From: Synchiropus splendidus
Taxonomy: Eukaryota; Chordata; Actinopteri; Syngnathiformes; Callionymidae
NCBI RefSeq assembly: GCF_027744825.2
Contig: NC_071349.1
Span: 18,476,501 to 18,540,500 of the forward strand
Reading direction: 5' to 3'
Length of the DNA: 64,000 bases
Made by a program: the position numbers and the translations under genes. Shown here one piece after another: positions 11,101-23,900 of the stretch (positions are counted from its first letter, which is position 1; every line of letters starts with the position of its first letter). The notes beneath the pieces were generated by a model, which was not told the origin of the DNA, made no database searches, and saw only the letters and a program-made list of their open reading frames with translations.

Positions 11101-14100
11101 TTTCAGATTCAATGGGTTGGATGCCAACATTGGTCTTTCCTGTGGAAGCTTTTGCTCCAAACTTGGGTAGTTTAAATTTTTTCGTCTTATATTTGGGAGT
11201 GGATTCATCAGAACTTTTGGCAGCAGCTACTATCTCTGGAGATTTGATTTCCACATTCAGCGAGGTTTCCTCCAGGGCTGCCTCAGGGACTTCCAATCCA
11301 GCTTCTGTTGACGTCTCCACTGTTTCTTTTGAAGGCAGAGTCAAAGCAATTGCTGGTGCTTTCACTTTTGGCATTTTAATTCCAAACTTTGGCAATTTCA
11401 ACTTGCCTCCATGCCCATCTACTTCTTTGTCTGATTGCTTGTCATCTGCATCAGTCTGATGAGGCTCTGAAAGTTTGACCTCAATGTCCTGTTCTGGAAC
11501 CAAAATCCCTCCATGTCCCAGTGTATCACCTGTTTCTGGGATTTCCGTGGCAGCTTTGCAGTCGGACACCTTCAAATCAATCTTTGGAGCTTTCACTTTT
11601 GGCACTGATATACCAAGATGGGGCATTCGAAACTTGCTTCCTTTACCTCCCTCTACACTTCCTGTAGTTTTTACCTCCACTGATGGAGCATCGACTTCAA
11701 CTTTTGGGGTCACTAAGTCAATAACGGCCTCATCTTCGGGAATATTAATGTCGGCACCTTTGATTTGGGCATCTGTGTCGACATCCGAAACTTCAATAGA
11801 GGCAGTTGCTGAACCCCCTCCAACCTTTGGAAGCTTGAATTTAGGCATTTTGAATTTTGAGGAATCATCCACATTTTTGGTTCCAATTGTTACCTCGGGT
11901 GATTTGATGTTCACGTCAACTGTCAGGTCTTTAGGTTCAAAATCAGGTCCCTTAATCTTTGCTTCAGATGTTGCTAATGTAACATTGGAATCTTTTTGTG
12001 ATAGGGTCAGTTCCTTTTCTGCCACTTCAACCTTTGGCAATCTAATTCCAAACTTCGGCATTTTGAACTTTCCTCCTCGACCATCTGCTTGGCCATCTGC
12101 TGGTTTGGAATCTGCTGCTGTTTGATGGACATCTGGAAGTTTGACTCCTGCTTCAATGTTTGGAATATTGACTTCGCCACCAATCTCTGTGACAGAGTCA
12201 TCAATGCCAATACTAGTAGAGGCAATGTTTAAGTCCTTCTCTGTCACTGGAAAGTCAGAGCAAATAACTTTAACATCTGTATCCACATTAGGTGCCTCTG
12301 CAGAGACTGTTGCTAGGCCAACTCCAAATTTGGGGATTTTAAACTTGGGCATTTTAAATTTGGCTCCATGCCCATCTAGTTTCACTTCTGAATCTTTACC
12401 ATCAATAGCAGGGGTAGGAAGTTCAACTTTCAATTCAACTGTTTGGTCCTCTGGCACCTTTACCTCGACATCTTTGGTTAGTTGCATAGATAAACTAAGA
12501 TCTGGCATCTTAGCCTTGCTTTCTTGTCCATCGTCCTCAGCCTTTATTTTTTCATCCAGCGAGACACCTTCAAGCTCAACAGTTGGAGCGCTATCAACAC
12601 CAGCCTTTGCTTCTGTGTTAATGTCAGACCCATTAATGGCTACACCTGTATCCACCTCTCTAAAGCCAATGTCAAACCTCGGCAGTTTAAATTTTGGCAT
12701 CCAAAATTTTGATGGTGAATCTGTTGCACTTTTTGCCTCAATTTTTATATCAGGGGATTTTAGTTTCATTTCAGCAGACTGATCTTGATTTTCAGTTTTG
12801 GGCACTTCCATCTCTGCTTCTCCACTGACTTCAGATTTTGGAATTGTCATGTCCAAGACTGACTTTTCAAACTGCCCATTTTGTTCTTCAAATTCATTGT
12901 TTTTGTTTTTTATTTCTATTGTGGGCGTCTGAATTTCCAGTTTTTGTTCAGCAATTAAATTATTTTCATTTGTTTTGACTTCAACTTGAGCTTCTGGTAA
13001 AACTGCGCTTGTTTTGCTTGAGTCAACTACAGAGCCTGTGAATTTGGGCATTGAAATGCTGAAAGTGGGCATTTTGAAAAAGCCTCCCATTACTTGTTTG
13101 TCCGGTGTTTTGATGGCAACCTTTTGCACAGCCTCTGCTTCTGCTTTGTCATCTCCGTCTTTGGGTAGGGTAATTGTCCTTTCCACACCTGCATTCCCAC
13201 AGTCTGCTTGAACTTTAATGTCTGTCACCAAAGCTGTTCTCCGTTCTTCCTTGTCCGGGGAACCGGCTGAATCAATGTATTCAATCCCATCTGTGGGAAT
13301 TTCCACTCCATGTGAAGTTACATCACAAGATAAGGTGTCAGGTTTTGATCCTTTCTTTGCACTGCTGTCTGTGACCTTTGTCGGACTTTTCACAGATATT
13401 CTCTGTGCGTTTGCATCTATGACGATTATTTCCGCTGGGATGAGCACGCCATCTGGGTCCACTTGGGGTAGTTTGTATCCTGGCAGTTTTGAAACTGCTT
13501 CTTTTACACTGTTAACATCAATTGATAGTTGTAAAGTTTCCCCATTTCCGTTTATTCTTTTACGAGATGCATCTTCCATTCCTGGAATCTCAATATCTTC
13601 TCGCTTAGGAAGTTGAGTTCTGGAGAAACCATCTTTTGATAGGCTGCCATAAAGGTCGTCCTTACTCTCACCTGGCTGTGTCGTGACACATCCCTGATCA
13701 TCTGCTAGCATTGTTTTTTGCGATTGCTCGACTGTATAGTCAACAAATCCTATTTTGGGTAGTTTAAATTTTGGACTTGTCTTGTCTTTAATTCTTTTTT
13801 TCTTTGTTTTCTCTTTGCTTTTCTGTGGAGATTCTTCAAAAAGGGCAATATCAGATAAATCTGTTTGGTCCTTCCCAGAGTCCTTTTCAACCACTGCAGC
13901 ATCGACAGATTTGGTTCCATCCGATTCCTCAGTTTTTGTTCTCTCTGAAATGTCAAGACTAGCTCCAAGAGTCTTTAGCCTTTTTGGGGAGGCTTTAGCT
14001 TTGGCATCTTTTTTTGAGGACTTGTCTTTTCCCAGAATTCTTATCTTCATCTCAGACTTTTCCTTCTTTTTCTTTTTACCATCTGGAGACTTCGTTGGAC

Positions 14101-14584
14101 TCGGTAAATCAGCTGATTTCAAGGTGGTATCTATGGAAATGAGTTCCACCTTATCGGGGGATTGAGGTATGACTTGTCTTGAGTCCTCAGGGTCTACTTC
14201 TCCACCTTCGACTTCCTTGGAAGGACTCTCAAGGGACATTTTCATTTCCCGTGTTTCAATCTCATACCCAGTTATTGGAGCATCAGTGTCCTGTCCATCA
14301 GAAGAAGTTACCCGACTTGTTTTTGTCAAAGAGGAAAGCTTCATCTTGTTCCGCTTCTTCCCTTTGAGGACATCTTGGGATTTTACCGGGGATTCAGTGT
14401 CACTTGTGGTAGGACTTAACTCCAACTTTCTCTGTTCATCCGCCTCTGAGGAACTATGAGACCTTTTAAAATGTGACTTCCGTCCTTTTCCAAGGGTAGG
14501 AAATTTAGGCCATGAAATGCGAGCATCACCACGTCTCCTGGACTTTTCTCTGTCCCTCATTTCTAAATTGTAAGATCCATCCTC
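5105..14584 (-). other. Giant single repeat-bearing exon of ahnak2-like gene
   Basis: This 9,480-base stretch is one open frame after the acceptor CTCAACAG at 14585. It encodes 3,159 residues and stops with TAA at 5105. From about 13.8 kb down to 5.8 kb it carries about 27 diverged units. Each has a basic-hydrophobic core such as SPSKFKMPSFKLPKFG, spaced roughly 100-130 residues apart and separated by acidic, Val/Glu-rich spacers (EVKSPE, DVQLPE types). The final about 300 residues lack the core and are Ser/Thr-rich. One giant exon holding the whole array is the known arrangement in AHNAK, AHNAK2 and periaxin genes. Confidence 0.92.
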
Positions 14585-17500
14585 CTGTTGAGCAGAAACA
14601 ACACATAAATGTAATTTTAGCTTAAAGATAAACACCAATTAAAGAGTGCCAAACTTGCAAGAATATTTACAGGGATGACGTCGGACTCGACTCCAGTGAT
14701 CTCAGGCTTGCGTTTCAAACACAGTTTCACGTTGTAAGCTTGAGCATGCTCTAGGATCTGAACTGCATCCTCATAGGGTACATTGTCAAAATACACTGTG
14801 GCACTCAAGATTTGATCACCTAAGAGAGAAAAATGGGAAATATTCAGCGTTTGAATTCTGAGGTTATGATAGTTTCCAGGTACTTGAGAAAACTATTTTC
14901 TGTCACTTACCCTCTCTTAATTTCAGACTTTTCGAGGCAGGCGATTCAGGGACGACCTCTTTAATGAAGATTCCTTCTTTGCCTCCTCCTCCATATACAA
15001 GACCTTCTGCAGATCCATCTTTCGCTGTTTTCACTATCACTCCAGAATCAGGGCTCTGAGCTTCCTGCACAAACACAGAGGCTTTTTTGTTATTTCCTCC
15101 ATTACCTGTTACCTGATCTAACTGTAAATACTATAAGGATTTTGCGTTATACCTTAAGCTTGCTCATTTTAGGTGTTGAGCTTTTTTCAAACATGTGGCC
15201 AAATCCAGACTTTCGATTTTTCTTTTCTTTCTTTTTACTGTGCCGGTCTGTTTCAAACTAAAACAAAAAATATCATCATGAGAAACAAAAGTTTCATCTG
15301 AACATTGTCAATAGTTTCACAAGCTTTTGAAGCGATAGCTAGCTATACCTCCTTATCACTGTCAGAAAACCTCTCTGTTTCAGGATACTCGTCCACTGGC
15401 GATGACCCTTGAGGGCGCGGCCTTTCTCCCTCCGTGTACTGAGATGGTTCCTCGCATACCTGCAGGGATAACGGGTCAGTAAGTACCCACCGCTGTTTTC
15501 TCAGGGTGGTAATACTTGAAATATATTGCAACTCAGTGAAGCTGTGATTTGAAAAAAAGTGTGGAAAATGGACCAAGATATGTGTGAAAATAACACTTCA
15601 CTCACATCGTCGTCTGACTGGAAGTTCAGCTGCTTGGCAGTTACAAATTGTCTCACTTGTCGTGCGAGCTAGACTGTAAGTCACACATTTTGATGGAAAT
15701 CTTAACAATGATTCCTTTTTATATCGTGTCATTACAATAATTCAAAACTGATTCATGTTTGAATCAATACCCTATGTATTCCAAATAACTTTGTTTAAAC
15801 AGTACACAGAAGAGCAAAACCACTGACGAATTAGAAATGTTGTTATTTTATTCTTTTATTTTCTTCCACTTTTTCCTGGATTCTAAAGTAGCAAGTGTGT
15901 CATAACTTCAATAGGCAAGAGCAGGTCCCTTGTCCATCAGGAGACATACAATTACTAACACAGGACAATTCAGAGTCATCAGTTAACCCTTTTGGACTGT
16001 GGGAGGAAACCAGAGTGCTTTGTCAAAAGGTTACAAGCAAATAGAGTATACATGCTCTGCACAGAGAGGTGTGTGGTTGCCTCAGGCTAGATTCAAACCA
16101 AAGATCTTCCTACTGGCTACTAGCTTACAATTCTAAACCGTCTTTTATGGTTAATCATTGTACTTACTGAGTCGTCCGGGCCACCCGGATCTGGTCCTCG
16201 GAGCCTTCGCCCTGCTCCTGTCAAATAAACAAAACAACAACATTTAACTGACGGCGCGTGAGGAAGAAGGTAAGTGTCCATTTTTGACGACATATAAATC
16301 AAGAAACCACAAGTGCATTGCAATCATTACAACAAATAATCTGCCTCTTATACAGCTATTAGAGAGATTCCCATGTGGCTGCATTACTGTGAGTGTTTCA
16401 CTGCGCTAATGCAGTGTCAGCAATTCTTGCAATTAGAACAACAGCAAACAGGTAAGCACTCAGTTGTGTGGGTATATTCAGCAATTTAATGTTAATAAGG
16501 AGACTGTCTCTCTAAACACACAACGGCTACCAGCGCACGGTAAAACTCCACAGCATCACTTGCTCACACGTAATTATGAGACATGCCTCCTTCATGCTAC
16601 TGGCTGTTGCCATGAAAGGCCTTCATGTTTTGACGAGGAGTTTGATATTGGAGATGAGACTGAGCCTATTCAGAGTTCTTCCTGGCAATGATTCCCCAAG
16701 AGATCAGCTGCCTTCCTTGTCTGCTAACTGATCCATCGTATCGATCGACAGATTAGACTGGCTCGCCTTTCTTGGTTTCCAAAAATGGAAAGTCCGACCA
16801 AATGAATCAGATTAGTCATTGTGTTATCATTTCCCTGTTGGTGTTCGGTTACACATTGAATTTGTTTTCAATTTTAGTCCCTTTTTTCCACAAAAAGTGC
16901 TACTGAATCATCATAATTTCAGGGGTTAAAACTCTCCTACGGGTGGTTGAGATTTTTGAGTAAAAGATTTCTATGATTATGTTCCAAATCTTTGTACAAG
17001 TGGATTTTTTTTGTTTCATTGTAATTCTATTTTTTATGAGCATATGTGGTTAAAGAGAAAAAATAACTTCCATATCCATAAAAATCCCATCCAAAACTTC
17101 AACTATTTGGCTCTATTTGAATGAAATTATTATTATTTTTTAATTTTTTATTGAGTGTTCCAACATCATTGTAAAAATAAACTAATTCAAAAATGACTTT
17201 AAATAGTAAATATTATCTGCAATAATGTTTTATTAAGACGTGAAGCACAGAAAAAAAATGCACAGACTATACCCTGCTCAAATGGTCATTATTGCCTGCC
17301 GACTATCTAGTGATGCTTGCATTGTGTCAGTCTGCTCTTAAAGCTCCTTGTCTCTTGAGTGATACTGTGACTGTCATATGGTCACCAGGGTGGGGCACAT
17401 TTAAAGTCATGCAAGCTAACAGTAGTTGTGCACTGGGCTGGGAGCTGATTTCATAGTTCCATTGTGACTTCTATGGTGATTTGGCATAAATTGCTTTTTA

Positions 17501-20500
17501 ACATGAAGAACAAGAATTTAAAGTTATTTTCCAAACTATTTTAATAAATAAAATCGGAAATGACACTGTTGTTGTTTTTATTTACTATATCTTGAGCTCA
17601 CTCTGGCCTGCTCTGACGCACTATTGAATACACTGATTTGATGCTGCTGTTGTTTTCTACACAGAAAAGTGAACTGTTTTGTTTTATCTGTCTTAGCGAG
17701 GATTATTATTGTCTCAGCAGCACCTGACAAAGTCGAATGTTACATATGTTTTCTTCCAAAAATGTATCAAATGCACAAACAGCCATGGCAGTTAATGACA
17801 AAAATGTCCTTCATGATACAGAAGGTTGATAAGTAGTGTGTGATTAATTATAATAATATTTGACATTGGAATACAGTTGTGAACATCGTGACTGTTGCGT
17901 ATTTAAATAATACATGGCTCAAGTCATAGTTAAGTGAAAGTCGGCTGATAAGATTATATTGTTCTGAAAACATGATTATTTAGTTTCCATACTAGTTGAA
18001 GAAAACCTGTTGAATGGTCAAATTAGACATCATAAATTGTTGTTTGTCAACCAGTGGTCTGTTTAAGGTATGAAAAGAGCCGCTGAGGGCCGGCTGTGTC
18101 TTGACAAAGTGAATTTGAACTGATTAGATAGATTGAATTAAGCAGAATGTCCGGGTCTCTCAGGCCTGTCCACTATCATGTGTCATTTTCCAGCGGCTCA
18201 GTCACAGAGTGTCTGTGTGCTCAGAGCTCTGGAGAGGATTTGGTAGCTTTTGGCATGATGGGGAGATGTATTGGTTATTTCTTGCTGCTCCTTGTGCAAA
18301 TCATTCGAGTCACAACTGTACACGTGTGGATCGCGACTGTCACTAATGATTGATGATGGAGTACTTGTAATTGTATTGTTTATGTAGTGATTGAATGAAG
18401 TTTTTAAAATGAATTTTATCTAAATGGCAACCAGTAGGGCCCTTTTTGGGCCATGTTCTTTTCAGACGATGCTTTTATTGATCAGGAGATAGATTGGATT
18501 TAAAGAGGCAGGGGGGAATTTCAGTCTGAAAACATAATAGTGTTTGCCTAGTGCCGATGCATATACTTAGCCTGGCTATTGCCGTGACTCCCCTGAATTA
18601 TTCAGAAGACAATAAATGTGTTCATGTTGTGTGTGAGATTATAACGAGGAGTTCATTTATATCTTTAAAATCTAATGTGATTATGTTGCGTGAAAGCAGC
18701 AATTCCTCCAGGACCTTGGCGATTGGATAAAGTCTGTCAAAACCATAAATACATCTTTGTTTTCCGATGTATGAACCTATAAAGCTTTTAAAAGCCCTTC
18801 CCACGCCCCGCCTCTTTAAGGTGTCAAGGGCTGTCACCATAGATAGAATCTTCCTCAAGATACAGAACCGGTCATCGTAGACCTTGAAACTAATTTAACA
18901 CAAAATGCACAAAAACACCTCATCATGAGAGGATATGGAGCAATCACAATCACATGACAGGATGCTGAGATCGGAGGCTCATTTATTCAGAGCACAGTGC
19001 TTTGATTGTTGCTTCTCATCCGAAGAGTGAGAACAAGTGAGACAAGTGTGACGCGATGTTTGTGGAAAGTGAGCTTCCTTATGCCAGAACACTGCAGTGA
19101 AAATTTCAAATGATCCCGGAACATCAAAAGAAAATGGTTTTTGACCAGATACATTCGTTGAATTCAGTAGTCAACACCACGTGGTTGAGCTTACTTCTCC
19201 CTCAGAGTTTGAGTTGCTAGAGTGATAGCCGCTCAACGTAAACTCTTGTACAAGTGAAATATCGATTCAGAAGGCTGATGGAGCCGAGTGGTTTAAAGCT
19301 TCAGGCTCCACCGCTGAGCTGAGCAGCCAATAGGTCTGGCTCACTTCCGAGAACCGAGCAAACCTTCTTTATCACTCTGTTTTTCTTTCTCTCACTGACC
19401 TTGCATGTCAAGACGCCTCTCCACATCTCCCAGCAAATTACACGTAAAGTAGCGGCAGAAGTAAAGCCATTAACCCTGGTGAATCTTTCTCTGCTGCACA
19501 GAGTTTTATTACATTCGCTGACTGTTCTTCTACTGTACCACTCTTTTTTTTTGCTTCCACTGAACATGACTGAACGAGGCTGATGCAAATAAGGGCTTTT
19601 TCTTAGTTACCGCAGCGAAACAGATGCTTGGATGCTGCAAATGATATGTGGGTGGCTGGCAAACAACATTTTGAAAAAGGTTTTCTGTGGAAAAACAGTA
19701 GTGAAATACGCATATCTTAGGATTTATAGTGTATTATATTACGGTGCTGACCATATCCTGTAGTTAAAGAGATGAAGTAAAGACAAAAACAAATGCCTGT
19801 AGAATCTTTTGTTTCCAATTTTTTTATATTTTCACTTTTTATGGAATTAGCATTTTCTAAGTGTCTACTTTTGAATATTTTTGCTACTAAAAAGTGTTTT
19901 TTATGTTTTTTTTTTAATTAATTTTTTTATTAATTCACCACCGGTTTTACCCCCCAGAAAATCTATAAGAATATATATTTTTAAATACATTTTTTAATAA
20001 TTTTTGATTTTGCTACTTTATCACAGGCTTTTCATATTAAGAAACGGTATAAGAAACATAAGAAACATAATTCCACCATTTTCAAATAATGGTAATATTT
20101 ATATTATATTCACGCAAATTTTAAATTACAACACATTTTTTCTACTCATTTAGAAATAAAATAATTGTCTTCATACTATAGTTAAATATGGGTACAACAA
20201 AACTGATGAGCCCCATATGAGCTGTATGTCAACCCATTTAACATTTTGACCATGTCATTCATATGGAACATTTCACTTGTCTAAGTGGTGGTGTCCCAGC
20301 TATACTAATGACCAAGATTTGTTTAGTATAATGAGCTCGTGGTTTTGATCAGACTGTGATGCAACTTCGAACCTGGGGCAATATTGCAAACTGCCAACCA
20401 AATGTTTTCGGGATTAAAATCCTTTTCCTTGTTTGGGCAGCCACTGCCCTGTTTTAAGTAGACGCCAGCTGTAATGGAATAAAACAGACAGGCATACAAA

Positions 20501-20983
20501 TTACGGCAGTGAAAAGAACACTGGACCGTCTAATCTTCTTAGTGCCCACACCACTTTGCTGTTCTGAGATGATGTAATGCATCAGGTGGTAAACTTTAAG
20601 CCACACATGTTTCACCGGCCACACATTTCTCATAGTTCAGGCGGCATGTCATGACTGTTTCCTGGTGTTTGAAATTTTCCACATTTGCTTGTCAGTCATC
20701 TTAAGAGGCAGCAGGTGGGAGATGTGCAGCTCCCACACAGGCACGATCTTCAAACACTCCTCTGCACTCTGCAGACACACCCAGCACTCTCTGCGGGTCA
20801 ATAACACAGCAGACGCTGAGCATCCCTCCTCGTCTCTTTTTCTCTCTGACTCTGCAACACTGATCCCTGCTGCTAAAATTGTGAATTGCTCCGCAAATAC
20901 AGTAAGAAGAGAGGAAGACTCTCACCCGTCCCTGAGGAGGTGTCATGCCAGTTGGGGAAGGCCAGATGGAAACAGTCACACAT
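5105..20983 (-). CDS. ahnak2: AHNAK2-like giant PDZ and repeat protein
   Basis: Eight coding exons (minus): 20983-20926, 16217-16168, 15629-15606 (24-nt candidate microexon), 15459-15349, 15257-15153, 15064-14911, 14819-14671 and 14584-5105. Phases join cleanly to 3,376 aa. The N-terminus MCDCFHLAFPNW, the segment RPRPQGSSPV, the PDZ core (GGGGKEGIF...REGDQILSATVYF...YEDA; about residues 118-205) and the segments ISWPKF (240) and RSHSSSEA (258) resemble human AHNAK2 as I remember it. A Lys-rich cluster lies at about 386-421. About 27 SKFKMPxFKxPKFG-type units follow in the last exon. AHNAK-family proteins are large scaffolds at membranes and costameres. Periaxin and AHNAK share the PDZ plus repeat plan, but the N-terminus and the neighbouring cdca4 favour AHNAK2. 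The microexon and any 5' UTR exons are the least certain parts. Confidence 0.9.
15920..16140 (+). repeat. Interspersed repeat, 'gtgggaggaaacc' family, copy 3
   Basis: This is the best-preserved copy. It has 'acaattcagagtcatc', then GGACTGTGGGAGGAAACCAG, then a tail with 'tgcctcaggctagattcaaacc' and 'gatcttcctactggct'. It sits in an ahnak2-like intron just downstream, in the sense of the gene, of the exon at 16168-16217. Confidence 0.7.
16218..20925. other. First intron of ahnak2-like gene
   Basis: This is a 4.7-kb intron between the exons ending at 20926 and starting at 16217. It is AT-rich, with poly-A and poly-T rich stretches around 17.0-17.2 kb and 19.8-20.1 kb. I see no additional exon, RNA gene or well-preserved mobile element in it. 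Confidence 0.6.
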
Positions 20984-20994
20984 GATGGAAGCGG
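20984..20994 (-). other. 5' UTR splice acceptor of the ahnak2-like gene
   Basis: On the minus strand the ATG at 20983 is preceded by CTGCTGCCTCCACAG|CCGC, a pyrimidine-rich acceptor. This suggests that the start codon lies in a second exon and that at least one non-coding exon and the promoter are farther upstream, beyond 21 kb. That first exon was not located. Confidence 0.4.
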
Positions 20995-23900
20995 CTGTGG
21001 AGGCAGCAGAGAAGGGGTCTTGGCAGAGCGAAAGCGCAGAGCTTCTGCAGCGTCCCCTCGACTCGTCCTGGCCTAATCTGCCTGCCGGCCTGATACAGCA
21101 AAGGATGAGTCGCAGAAAATGCCGGAAGATGAGACAGTGAGAGAGCTCACTGCTGTCCTGCGAGTGATGGAAACTCCCTTGAATGGCCCGTGAACATGGA
21201 CCTCCAGTGCAGCACACTAACTTAATTATGGGAGGAGCAACCCCCCCTCCATCTTCCCCCAATCACCCCACCTCTGTCTGACACATCCCTCTGTTCTCCT
21301 CCTCTTACTTTGTTTGCCCTTCTTCCGCCCTCTGTGGAGGACTGTCAACGATCAGCCTAATAAGACAAGGACACTCAGGATGTGATCTCTGAATCCTGCA
21401 GTGACAGAAGGATCAGAAATAGTTCACTGACACGGAGACTCGATAACTCCATTTAAGTTCTGTGTATGCAGTTAAAAGCTCTATATTGCGATAGGAGGAT
21501 GAATGAATAAACAGATTACACGTGTCGAAATTAGTCCAGAAGATTAGGTCAGTTAGAGGAGACTAATTAATTCAATGTGATGACCAGATGGATGAGAAAG
21601 ACAAACTGTAGAATACCACTGATAGACAGACTCTGACCAAATAAGGGTTGGTCGCCGTCCATGATTGAATCCTACTTTCATGTATCACCATGATTCCACA
21701 AGAACTGTTTTGAAATTATGCATCAAGTTAATATTTGAAATCGATTTTGCAATACACAAAATATTCATATTCATGCTAAGAACAGTGGGGATGAGTCCGC
21801 CCGGGAAAATATATATGTTCTTACTGCTACTGATGTTTTTCAAATCAGCCTTTCATGTTGAATGTTGTCGTTTATAGTCGCTGCAGCTAAAGTTGTCATT
21901 GAAGTTGTGTAACTCCTCAATGACAACCAAACTACTGTATAAAGCGATAAAGAAAGCATCAACCACAAAGACAGACTCACTTATAAGTGCAGAGGGATGA
22001 CTGTAATTATAGGGCAGTAAAGGCAGTACAGGAAATTGCTGTCCAGTCCAGCTATTTGATGCTGAATGTTTGCTTCAAAAACAGATGCATGTTATTCAGT
22101 AGTTGGAGAGAGTTATTGCACCACTCAACAGAATAGCTGTCTTTCACTTTTCTCAATGAAGCATTGCCGGATGCTACTACATGTGATGGGGACCCACATA
22201 CAGTCATGTCCGATGATAAGCCTACCTGTCGGCTGCTGGCACAGACACACACTGAAACCCAGTGAATCCACACCCATCCCGTCTGTTGTGCTAAGTGATG
22301 TTTGGAGCGAAGAGTGTAGCAGCGCATTAGCAATGTTGCAGCAAGTGTTCCGATCAATACAGAGGAAATGCAAGGTAGCATTTTGGACTGACTGGCGGAG
22401 CAGGTATCAGCTACATTAGCCAATAGATGCTGGTGTCAGTGATTTTTTTTTATTCTTGTACATGGTATACAGAAGATGCATTTACCCTCTTTTTCCTCTG
22501 TCAGTACAGTTTATATTCTCACAAGAATTTCAATTGCACAGATGACTTCCCAAGTATGTATGAACTGTACAAGCTCCGCTACATCACCAAGCTGTAATCT
22601 GGTCCGTTACGCTAGCACGAGGACTTTTGCTCACGTCATATGCTCAGACAAGCTCGCTTTTGTCAGGAACACATAACAAATACAAGACAGACAGTCTCCT
22701 TTAACTCCTAGATCTAAGAAGAATGTTTCAATTCTGCCCTGATCAATGTCCCTGATTTACTCAGCCAGGAAGTGCAGCTATCCCTGGCACATCAGCCTTA
22801 CTACTCCCTTTGCTACCACTGGTTTCTACTGAGCACACTGGTTTCCATCCAAAGCCAAAAACTGCTCATTGCTGACGTGAATTTGCATCTATCAGTGATT
22901 CAAATCATCAAACCATATACAATGAGCCGCCTCGATTCCTTTGAGCAATTATTACGGTATGGTTTGTAATTACTGCGTATCAAGATGTGTCTAGTTCACT
23001 TTAGGCAAAGGCTTGTTGTTTTAAGCTCGTTTGTGGCTAATGAATTCCACTTACATCATCACAGTTTGGTAGCTGATAAGACATTTACTCTGCGACAAGT
23101 TGTTGGGCCTATAATGTTATCTGCTTCTACGAGCCCTGGGATGGCCTGGCGACTTATCGATCTTCATTGTTGCAGCTTCTGCCAGCGCTGCTGTAATATT
23201 GGTATGCCGTTTGAATTTTCATGCTTTTGTGCTCGTCCAACGTTTAGTTCTCCGTCAATATGTTTGCAAAATAACTCACGCAACAGAGGACATTTTGGTG
23301 GTGGTTCATATTGTCGTTTTGAAAAGTGTGTCAGTCTATTGCATCTAGAATTGCAGGGTGGAGTGTGTTGCAGCAACTTCTGGAACTCCGATAAATCATA
23401 TTGCTGTTTCAAATACTAAAGAATGTAATCATAGCGGAAAAAATATGGGTCGAGATGAGCATCTTTAGTGGAGGTCTGCACTTTGCAAGCTTCTCCCTCA
23501 ATACTCCTTCAATGAATACTGAATGATGATGGAACTTTTACGATATTTGCTATGTCATTGTTGAAGACGGACTCTCGTGTACTCTGATGAATTATTAACC
23601 AGAGTCGTGATCCCTTGGTTAAAACAACAAATGGTACTGTCTATGTCAAAACTGCTTGTATATAGGAGGGCTTGATTTTGAGGTTTTTCATTTGCATGTG
23701 CTTGCTGTTCCATCACCTTTTGATATTGGCATGAATACATTGTCAAAAATGACAGAATTTTGACTGAACTAGTTACAGACATTGGATGGAAATGACCAGT
23801 TCTAAGATAAATCCCCTTTCTTGTGTTTCCTACGGGACACAGGACGATGACATGGCATTTTGTTCTGGCTTCAGTTCAAAATACATTGTCATTTAAAATC

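Noticed and set aside
5263..14459. Many long plus-strand open frames (up to about 225 codons) opposite the giant ahnak2-like exon
   Set aside because: They are shadows of the repetitive, compositionally biased minus-strand coding sequence. They repeat with its period, lack promoters or splice sites and match no family.
5105..14584. Periodic direct repeats considered as a CRISPR or satellite array
   Set aside because: Units are diverged, about 300-400 bases long, and codon-phased within one long reading frame. They are protein repeats in a vertebrate gene.
19265..19330. tRNA-like string 'gagccgagtggttta'
   Set aside because: It resembles the D-arm region of serine/leucine tRNAs, but no acceptor stem, anticodon arm or T-loop follows at the right spacing.
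5105..20983. Assignment of the giant gene to periaxin (prx) or AHNAK
   Set aside because: The PDZ core also resembles periaxin, and SERTA neighbours occur beside human PRX. However, the MCDCFH N-terminus, RPRPQGSSPV, the ISWPKF/RSHSSSEA segments and adjacency to cdca4 all fit AHNAK2 better. A phylogeny of the PDZ domain would settle it.
22985..23419. 144-codon plus-strand frame with many cysteines
   Set aside because: There is no recognisable domain, no Cys spacing pattern and no nearby splice or promoter signals. It is likely a chance frame.
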